Assembly (NCBI RefSeq): GCF_027158205.1
Contig: NZ_JAPVLU010000032.1
Coordinates: 53,088 to 117,087 of the forward strand
DNA length: 64,000 bases
From: Streptomyces sp. H39-S7
GTDB lineage: Bacteria > Actinomycetota > Actinomycetes > Streptomycetales > Streptomycetaceae
Direction of reading: 5' to 3'
Notes under the pieces: generated by a model
Told to the model about the DNA's origin: nothing
The model's input: only the letters and a program-made list of their open reading frames with translations
The model's database searches: none
Shown here: positions 59,097 through 64,000 of the stretch, in pieces
How the letters are laid out: every line of letters begins with the position of its first letter
Numbering within the stretch: the first letter of the stretch is position 1
Translations under genes and position numbers: made by a program

Positions 59097-59779
59097 GCCG
59101 CCACCTCCAGCGCCGGCGTGATGCTGGTCAGGAAGTGGGTGCCGATCCATGCGCTGTAGGCGGGTGGGATGCATTCGCGGATGCCGTCGCGGTTCATCCA
59201 CGGCACGCCCATGACGCGGCGGGCCAGGTCGACGCCGGAGAAGTTTCCGACGTACTGACCGAACCAGCCGGGCGGGACGGGGCGGCCCATCTTGGCCTGG
59301 GGTGCGGTGTGGGCGGGGTGGTTGGGTGCGGTGAGGGTGAAGCCGCCACCGGTTTCGAAGTACCGGTGGCGGTAGGTCTCCAGCCCGAACATAGCCCCGC
59401 ACAGCATGACGGGCTGGTGGAGCTTGGGGAGGGCGCCTTTGACGTTCTCCATGACCCACGGCCGCCCGGTGGATTCCAGGGCGGCGCGGGTGGGGGCGAT
59501 CAGGTCCGGGTGGTTGCGGCCCTGGATGCGCTGGCAGTCGCTGTCGTGCTGGCACGGCGGAGACGCATGGATGGCGTCGAACTCGTGCCCGTGCTTGCGG
59601 ATGAAGGCGACCGCGTCGCCCTGAATGCAGGTGAAGGGGTATCGGGGCTGCGGGTGGTGGTCGATGCCGGTCACGGCGAACCCGGCGTCGTCGTAGCCCT
59701 TGCCGGCGCCGCCCTGGCAGCCGTACGCGTCGAGTAACCGGGGTCGGCGGGATCGCCGGATGAGGGTGGATTGGGTCAT
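59093..59779 (-). CDS. Compact C5-cytosine DNA methylase-like protein
   Basis: A 228-residue protein with methylase motifs: a SAM-site variant LLDAYGCQGGAGKGYDDAGF (about 14-33), VTGIDHHPQ, catalytic-type PPC in AIHASPPCQHDSDC (about 72) and ENV in WVMENVKGA (about 107). It is much shorter than typical C5 methyltransferases (about 330) and lacks a clear QxRxR motif and target-recognition domain. The ATG is preceded by GGAG, and its stop overlaps the prim-pol ATG. Phage-encoded methylases of similar size exist; it may mark or protect replicating element DNA. Confidence 0.75.
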   Translation of the reverse strand: MTQSTLIRRSRRPRLLDAYGCQGGAGKGYDDAGFAVTGIDHHPQPRYPFTCIQGDAVAFIRKHGHEFDAIHASPPCQHDSDCQRIQGRNHPDLIAPTRAALESTGRPWVMENVKGALPKLHQPVMLCGAMFGLETYRHRYFETGGGFTLTAPNHPAHTAPQAKMGRPVPPGWFGQYVGNFSGVDLARRVMGVPWMNRDGIRECIPPAYSAWIGTHFLTSITPALEVAA

Positions 59780-59865
59780 GCTGGAGGTCTCCAGTTCTCT
59801 AAATGGTGCGCTGGATGCGAGGGCGGCCCGTGACTTTGGCGAGACGGGGGCCGCCCTCGGCACAG

Positions 59866-60177
59866 CTACTGCGTGGCGGACCAGCGGGCGTATTCGCGGC
59901 GTACGTACTCACGCAGGCCGTCGGTGGTTCCGGCCCGGTCGTGCTCAATCAGGTGGCCGGCGGCTTCCTCGGCCGCCGCGTTGGCGTCCGTGACGACGCA
60001 CTGCCCGCTGAGGGCGATGCGGTCGAAGACGGCCGCCTTGCGCAGCCAGTACTGGCGCGGGTCGGTAAGCCGGCCGAAGTTCCGGGCGGTGGCGAATACC
60101 CAGGTGATTTCGCGGATGATGCTGGGGGCGAGCGCGTACGCGGACCCGGGGTCCTCGGCGATGTTGTCGGTGACCAT
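59866..60177 (-). CDS. Hypothetical protein of the element
   Basis: A 103-residue, helix-rich soluble protein (SIIREITWVFATARNFG, YWLRKAAVFDRIAL, ADANAAAEEAAGHLIEHDR). No cysteine motif or catalytic pattern is visible. The ATG is preceded by AAGGAG at a normal distance. It lies 86 bp before the methylase gene and 21 bp after the membrane-protein gene in the same direction. The function is unknown. Confidence 0.65.
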   Translation of the reverse strand: MVTDNIAEDPGSAYALAPSIIREITWVFATARNFGRLTDPRQYWLRKAAVFDRIALSGQCVVTDANAAAEEAAGHLIEHDRAGTTDGLREYVRREYARWSATQ

Positions 60178-60198
60178 GGCGGGGCTCCTTCGGGTTGG

Positions 60199-60660
60199 TC
60201 AGTGGTGGAAGTGGTTGCGCTTGAACACGGCGCGGCCGATGTTCACGACCGTCCCGCCCGTGCCGTGGCCGGGTCCGAGGACGCGGACAGCGATGGCGCC
60301 GCCGAAGATGACAGCGGCCAGGATGATGAGCTGATGGACGAACGCGGCCAGAGCTGCGATGAAGCTGGTCAGGATCAGCAGGCCGCCGCACACAGCGGCG
60401 AAGCCGACCCCTCCAAGGGCGAGGTTGACGGCGGTCCGGCTGATCGCCGGACGGGCGACCGGCGGCGCGGCCGGGGTGGACGGGGCGATGGCGTAGCCGG
60501 TGACGATCCGCCCGTCGGGGAGCTGCACGCTCTGCACAGTGGGCACCGGACCGGGGGCCGGAACGAGCGGGGCGGCGTACGTCGGGGCGAGCAGTTGCGG
60601 CGTGTGGATGATGGCTTCGGCCGCGTCGCGGGTGACCGGGTGGAACCTGTTGTCAGGCAT
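60199..60660 (-). CDS. Two-helix membrane protein of the element (Spd-like)
   Basis: A 153-residue protein. The first 70 residues are polar and Pro-rich (LLAPTYAAPLVPAPGPVPT). Two hydrophobic helices follow (AVNLALGGVGFAAVCGGLLIL, about 77-97, and ALAAFVHQLIILAAVIFGGAIAV, about 104-126), then a basic tail ending KRNHFHH. Size, helices and position in the transfer region resemble the Spd proteins that spread conjugative elements inside mycelium. No direct family match can be claimed. Confidence 0.6.
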   Translation of the reverse strand: MPDNRFHPVTRDAAEAIIHTPQLLAPTYAAPLVPAPGPVPTVQSVQLPDGRIVTGYAIAPSTPAAPPVARPAISRTAVNLALGGVGFAAVCGGLLILTSFIAALAAFVHQLIILAAVIFGGAIAVRVLGPGHGTGGTVVNIGRAVFKRNHFHH

Positions 60661-60681
60661 GGTGAGTTGATGCCTTCCGGG

Positions 60682-60876
60682 TCAGGGGTGCCACTGGGCG
60701 ATGGTGTGGGCGGTGCCGTCGATGGCGTGGTTGATGGGTCCGGATGCTCCGGTGGAGGCGAGGAGGAACCCGAACATCACGGCGACGAAGCAGACCCCGG
60801 CTTTGATGGAGCCGACTTTGAGCAGGAAGGCGAGCAGGGCGCCGAAGAGCAGGACGAGGGAGACGGTTACGACCAC
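60682..60876 (-). CDS. Small membrane protein of the element
   Basis: A 64-residue protein with one or two hydrophobic segments (SLVLLFGALLAFLLKVGSIKAGVCFVAVMFGFLLAS) and a polar C-terminus. The start was set at a GTG eight bases after GGAG; that start overlaps the end of the upstream zinc-ribbon gene by 10 bp, implying coupling. Small membrane proteins of this type are regular members of AICE transfer operons. The function is unknown. Confidence 0.6.
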   Translation of the reverse strand: MVVTVSLVLLFGALLAFLLKVGSIKAGVCFVAVMFGFLLASTGASGPINHAIDGTAHTIAQWHP

Positions 60877-61169
60877 GGGCGGGACTCCGTTCGGGTCGGG
60901 GTGCCGGGCTGGGCGGGTGTGTCGGTGGCGGTGTGGCGGGTGCGGGTGAAGGCGTTGAACAGGTGGCGGCCGGTGCGTATGCGGATGCCGTGGCCGTGGC
61001 AGCGTCGGCAGTGCTTGCCGCGCTTGGGCTTGCCGCTGCGGGTGTGGGTGAGCTGGAAGCCCAGCCCGCCGCACTTGCGGCAGCGGCCGAACGGCTGGGC
61101 TGCACACAGGGCGACGTAACCGAGGGTGAACAGCAGGATCAGGGCGATAGCGCGCGCGGGCAGGGCCAT
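60867..61169 (-). CDS. Membrane-anchored CxxCxG zinc-ribbon protein
   Basis: A 100-residue protein. A hydrophobic N-terminus (ARAIALILLFTLGYVALCA) is followed by two DnaJ-like zinc repeats, CRKCGGLG (about 30-37) and CRRCHGHG (about 54-61), separated by a basic stretch (RSGKPKRGKH). The tail is Thr/Arg/Pro-rich. The ATG is preceded by AGGAGG. It is the first small gene after the TraB gene and its two hairpins. A membrane-bound DNA- or protein-binding role in transfer is possible. Confidence 0.65.
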   Translation of the reverse strand: MALPARAIALILLFTLGYVALCAAQPFGRCRKCGGLGFQLTHTRSGKPKRGKHCRRCHGHGIRIRTGRHLFNAFTRTRHTATDTPAQPGTPTRTESRPWS

Positions 61170-61207
61170 GACGGGCCTCCTGGGCCGGTTTCGGGCAAAC
61201 TCCAGGT

Positions 61208-61232
61208 CAGGGCGCTAACGACTAGCGTCCTG
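61208..61232 (-). terminator. Hairpin after the TraB-like gene (distal)
   Basis: CAGGGCGCTA and TAGCGTCCTG pair over 10 bp with one G-T wobble and a 5-nt loop. It lies 80-100 bp after the translocase stop, before the zinc-ribbon gene. Confidence 0.5.
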
Positions 61233-61259
61233 ATCAGGGCTGGGATGGGGGTCTAACAG

Positions 61260-61303
61260 GGGCCGCTAGCGCTAGCAGGGGTCACCGCTAGCGCCAGCGG
61301 CCC
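61260..61303 (-). repeat. 17-bp stem with GCTAGCG repeats after the TraB-like gene
   Basis: 61260-61276 and 61287-61303 are complementary at 16 of 17 positions with a 10-nt loop. CCGCTAGCG is repeated directly at 61263 and 61285, and GCTAGCGCTAGC is itself a 12-bp palindrome. The structure starts seven bases after the stop codon. It may be a terminator or the cis-acting transfer site (clt) recognised by TraB-type proteins. Confidence 0.6.
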
Positions 61304-61309
61304 ACGGGG

Positions 61310-63478
61310 CTACCCGGCGTCCCGGTTTCGGTCACGCTCCGTGACCGCTGCGAGGATCGCGTCCCGCTCCACACCGCGCCGGTTGACGACCTTCCCGTCA
61401 ATGCGACGGCCGACCTGCACGGTGCGGATCCCGCGCGGCTTGAGGACCATCACCAACTGATCCGGGCCCCACCCGGTGTAGACATCCGGGCGCAGCAGCG
61501 CGAGCGCGGCGGTCAGCGTCTCGGACCACACCTTGTTCTCGCCCGCCGGCCAGATCGCCACCAGGTCATCGAGCAGGTTGTCTGCCTGCGCGGCAGGGTC
61601 CGTGCTGCTGGTGCTCTCCCCGGCGGCGTGGCCGGTGATGGTCCCAGCCGCCTTGCGCATCGCCAGAGCGCGCACCGCGACCGCTTCGGCGGCCGGCGTG
61701 TCCAGGTAGGCGGTGCGCACGACGGTCGGCACGTGCAGTGCTCCGGCCAGGTAGCCGATACCGGCGTCGACCTCGGGGCGGAAGGTGGTGGCGCGCACGC
61801 CGTTCTTGTAGGCGCTGGTGCCCAGGATCATGTCGTTCTCGACCTGACCTGCGACCTTGAGGCAGAACCGGATGGAGACGTTGCCCGAGATGCCGGTGGG
61901 CAGGGAGTCCTTGTCCGGGCGCTGCGTAGCCAGCACCAGCACCACACCGAGGGCGCGGCCGACCTTGATGATGAACTCCGCATCCTCCCCGGCCTGCTTG
62001 CCGTACTTCGGGTGCGCGAACAGGTTCTGGCACTCATCGAAGATCGCGAGCAGCACGTGCAGGCCGATCTTCATGTCCGCGATCTGCCGCGTCACGCGCT
62101 TGTCGGGGCAGATGTCGCGGGGCAGCTTCTTGAGGATCGCGCCGCGCCGCATGACCTCTTTGCGCAGCAGGGCGAGGGATTCGGCGGCGTAGGCGATGGA
62201 CTCGTCGTCGATGCCGGATACGAACCGGTGCGAGACCGGTTCGTGGGTGTCCAGGTCGCCGGTTCCCTTGTTCTCGTGCAGCCACAGTTCCACCGACGGA
62301 TCCAGGGACGCACCGCAGACCAACACCCGGACCGAGCTGGTCTTGCCCTGGCCGGGCTGGGAGCCGAACAGGTAGTTGTGCTGGACGATCGGCACCGACA
62401 CCGCCCGTCCGCGCGGGTCCACCCCGAACGGCAGGTTACGGAAGATGTCGTGACGGCCCTTGCCCGCCAGCGGCCACGGGATCAGCCCCTGCTTGGCGAT
62501 GTCCCGGTCACCGACCCACAGCACCAACCGGCCCTCATGCAGGTCCGCATCCCCCTCCGGCCACACGGTGCCCAGCGGGCGCCGCAGCCCGGACGCCAGG
62601 CGCTTGCGGCGCTCCATGATGTCGCCCGCGGTGACCCCGCGCGGCAGATCCACCGTGGCCCGCCACCCGGGCCCGTCCTGCCGGATCGGATCCGGGAACG
62701 TGATCTCACCACGGCCCATCCCCCCGATACCGAGCGACAGCAGGGCCTGTTCGACCTGGTCGGAGGTCAGGCGCGGCAGGATGTGCTTGGACACTGCCCG
62801 GGTGATCAACGGCTGATCCGCTTGGCGCCCGTAGAGACCGAGCAGCAGCACAGCGCCAAACCCGACCGCCGCGAGCTGCGCGGTCGACAGGACCACCCAG
62901 AGCACCAGCGCCAGGATCAGTCCGAACACGGTGGTCAGGGCCAGCAGGAGGGAGCGGGCCCGTACCCGGTCATCGCGCTTGCGGGAGAGCTTGAGGTACA
63001 GCTCAGCGTCCTCGCGCCGCACCGAGTAGGCGCGCATCGGGGCGCCTTCCGCGTCCGTGGCCCACCGTCCCGCGCCTCCGACCAGCCGTACCATTCCCCG
63101 CGGGGAACGTCCGGCGATCCGGGCCACGTAGAGCGGACTGCGCACAGCGTGGAACCCAGCCGCGTACGCGGTGTTGTTCGCCGTGCGGGCAACAGCGGCC
63201 TTGAACGTCGTGGTGTCCCTGGCCCAGCCGGGCACGACCGGCCGGCGCACGGCCGGTTGCGCGTCGTCGGGCACGGTGCCGGAGGTGGCGGTGTCCACCA
63301 TGGCGGCCGGACCCTCGTCGGTGTCGTCGTCCTCGTCGGCCAGCAGGGACGGGGCACCCTTGGCCCCCTCGTCGCGGGCGGCGCGGGCTTTGTCCAGGTC
63401 CACCAGCTCACCGCCGGAATCGGCGGCCATATCGTCTTCCAGGCGGTTGAACAGTTCGTTTTCGTCGTCGTGATTCAC
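61310..63478 (-). CDS. TraB/FtsK-SpoIIIE-type DNA translocase
   Basis: A 722-residue conjugative DNA translocase. After an acidic region of about 65 residues and a linker come two hydrophobic helices (LALTTVFGLILALVLWVVLS and LAAVGFGAVLLLGLYG, about 180-225). The FtsK-type motor has Walker A GSQPGQGKTSSV (about 377) and Walker B LLAIFDECQNLF (about 482). The C-terminal 80 residues form a winged helix-like domain (VWSETLTAALALLRPDVYTGWGPDQLVMVLKPRGIR). TraB proteins move double-stranded element DNA between hyphae. The start is GTG after GGAAGGAAA. Confidence 0.92.
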   Translation of the reverse strand: MNHDDENELFNRLEDDMAADSGGELVDLDKARAARDEGAKGAPSLLADEDDDTDEGPAAMVDTATSGTVPDDAQPAVRRPVVPGWARDTTTFKAAVARTANNTAYAAGFHAVRSPLYVARIAGRSPRGMVRLVGGAGRWATDAEGAPMRAYSVRREDAELYLKLSRKRDDRVRARSLLLALTTVFGLILALVLWVVLSTAQLAAVGFGAVLLLGLYGRQADQPLITRAVSKHILPRLTSDQVEQALLSLGIGGMGRGEITFPDPIRQDGPGWRATVDLPRGVTAGDIMERRKRLASGLRRPLGTVWPEGDADLHEGRLVLWVGDRDIAKQGLIPWPLAGKGRHDIFRNLPFGVDPRGRAVSVPIVQHNYLFGSQPGQGKTSSVRVLVCGASLDPSVELWLHENKGTGDLDTHEPVSHRFVSGIDDESIAYAAESLALLRKEVMRRGAILKKLPRDICPDKRVTRQIADMKIGLHVLLAIFDECQNLFAHPKYGKQAGEDAEFIIKVGRALGVVLVLATQRPDKDSLPTGISGNVSIRFCLKVAGQVENDMILGTSAYKNGVRATTFRPEVDAGIGYLAGALHVPTVVRTAYLDTPAAEAVAVRALAMRKAAGTITGHAAGESTSSTDPAAQADNLLDDLVAIWPAGENKVWSETLTAALALLRPDVYTGWGPDQLVMVLKPRGIRTVQVGRRIDGKVVNRRGVERDAILAAVTERDRNRDAG

Positions 63479-63509
63479 TGCAGTTTCCTTCCAGAAACGG
63501 GAGGGTTGG

Positions 63510-63551
63510 CGGGGTCCGGTCACTGCTTTGGTCGGGAGAGACCGGACCCCG
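63510..63551. promoter_or_regulatory. 12-bp inverted repeat upstream of the TraB-like gene
   Basis: CGGGGTCCGGTC (63510-63521) and GACCGGACCCCG (63540-63551) are perfect inverted copies with an 18-bp spacer. They fill the 74-bp gap between the RRQRL gene and traB. They could be a terminator or a repressor site keeping transfer genes silent. Confidence 0.5.
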
Positions 63552-63552
63552 T

Positions 63553-63915
63553 TCAAGCGACGTGCTGTTCAGGAAAGGCGCAGCTCACGCAGCACCCGAG
63601 CGACGTGGGGATGACGTATCCCGCATCGCGGTGGCAGACGGGGCAGATACGGCGGGCGGTATTCGCCAGCGCAAGCGCCGTCCACTTGGCCGGGGTCATC
63701 GGTCGGACCGGCTTGGCCAGGTCGATGCGGTAGAGGTAGGCGACCAGCGGGCCGCGCCGGTAGCGCGGGCGGAACACTTCCGCCTGCACGCCCTGACCAC
63801 CCGGCCGCAGCCCCAAAGCCCGTAACTGGCGACGCGTCGCCAAGCCGTCGGGGGCGCAGCGCCACACGTGGCGCGAAAGCAGCGGGTTCGCAGATTCTGA
63901 GAGCTGTCTGAGCAC
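63553..63915 (-). CDS. RRQRL-motif zinc-binding protein
   Basis: A 120-residue protein. It carries TRRQLRALGLRPGGQGVQA (about 27-45), then VAYLYRIDLAKPVRPMTPAKW, and a C-terminal zinc site CPVCHRDAGYVIPTSLGCCVSC (about 91-112). This is the layout of the RRQRL-motif zinc-binding proteins found beside TraB in AICEs. The start is uncertain: the GTG used has only a weak GCGGG before it. The last 85 bases of the window (63916-64000) show no gene and should hold its promoter. Confidence 0.8.
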   Translation of the reverse strand: MLRQLSESANPLLSRHVWRCAPDGLATRRQLRALGLRPGGQGVQAEVFRPRYRRGPLVAYLYRIDLAKPVRPMTPAKWTALALANTARRICPVCHRDAGYVIPTSLGCCVSCAFPEQHVA

Positions 63916-64000
63916 GAACCCGCTGCTGGTTGGGGTGTTGGGGTGGGTGAAGCGGCGGGTTGCCGCTGTTATGCCTGGGTGGGGTCGATCGTGAAGCGTT

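Larger units (their letters stand above)
54827..64000. mobile_element. Integrative and conjugative element (AICE), left part
   Basis: The gene content and order (tyrosine integrase, excisionase, replication genes with a prim-pol, Spd-like small membrane proteins, TraB/FtsK translocase, RRQRL zinc protein) is that of an actinomycete integrative and conjugative element of the prim-pol replication type. All element genes lie on the minus strand. The left edge must fall between the glnA2 stop and the integrase stop, with no tRNA gene there. The right end is beyond the window, so the direct-repeat attachment sites cannot be identified. Confidence 0.85.

Overview
The window is high-GC DNA with dense, often translationally coupled genes and GTG/TTG starts. 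An AfsR/SARP regulator, an F420 reductase, a GlnA2-type glutamine synthetase, a malR-malEFG-aglA block and an integrated actinomycete element all point to Streptomyces or a close relative. No rRNA, tRNA or CRISPR array was found.

Layout. Positions 1-14318 hold an exopolysaccharide locus: cytidylyltransferase, two GT4 glycosyltransferases, a Wzz-like protein with a degenerate kinase domain, a Wzx-like flippase, a Wzy-like polymerase, a secreted beta-propeller/FN3/LamG protein coupled to a lipoprotein, Gmd and GDP-L-fucose synthase, and a polyprenyl-phosphate sugar-1-phosphate transferase. The gene set predicts a lipid-linked, probably fucose-containing polymer built at the membrane and flipped and polymerised outside. 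Positions 14627-19211 are mixed housekeeping genes (Rsm22-like methyltransferase, CorA, FAD oxidoreductase, dimethylargininase). Positions 19442-25457 are an iron block: heme oxygenase behind a perfect DtxR-type iron box, a standalone degenerate prim-pol protein, and EfeO-EfeB-EfeU plus a lipoprotein behind a second iron box. Positions 25562-30728 carry map, a small SPOR-like protein, an MFS exporter, an unknown protein, the F420 reductase and an M50 protease. Positions 30797-38115 carry a large SARP regulator, a DrrAB-type exporter whose promoter contains 11-bp-spaced heptamers, and a coupled lipoprotein / ECF sigma / anti-sigma operon. Positions 38242-44432 hold panB, an MFS/TetR pair with an operator, a VanJ-like phosphatase and nadE. 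Positions 44479-51045 are the maltodextrin system. Positions 51111-53208 are a copper pair (multicopper oxidase and a His/Met-rich small protein). glnA2 follows at 53465-54826.

From just after glnA2 to the right edge lies the left part of an integrative and conjugative element of the AICE type. It has a tyrosine integrase, an excisionase, a four-gene replication operon with ATGA overlaps (C5-methylase-like, prim-pol, small zinc-finger-like, DUF3631 ATPase), small Spd-like membrane proteins, a TraB/FtsK-type DNA translocase and an RRQRL zinc protein. Its other end is outside the window.

The most unusual non-coding structure is a 178-bp interrupted palindrome (56538-56715) between the excisionase gene and the ATPase gene. 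It is built from ten symmetrically placed copies of the heptamer GTAGCGG/CCGCTAC plus one outlier. It is a strong candidate for the element's replication origin or for the switch controlling excision.
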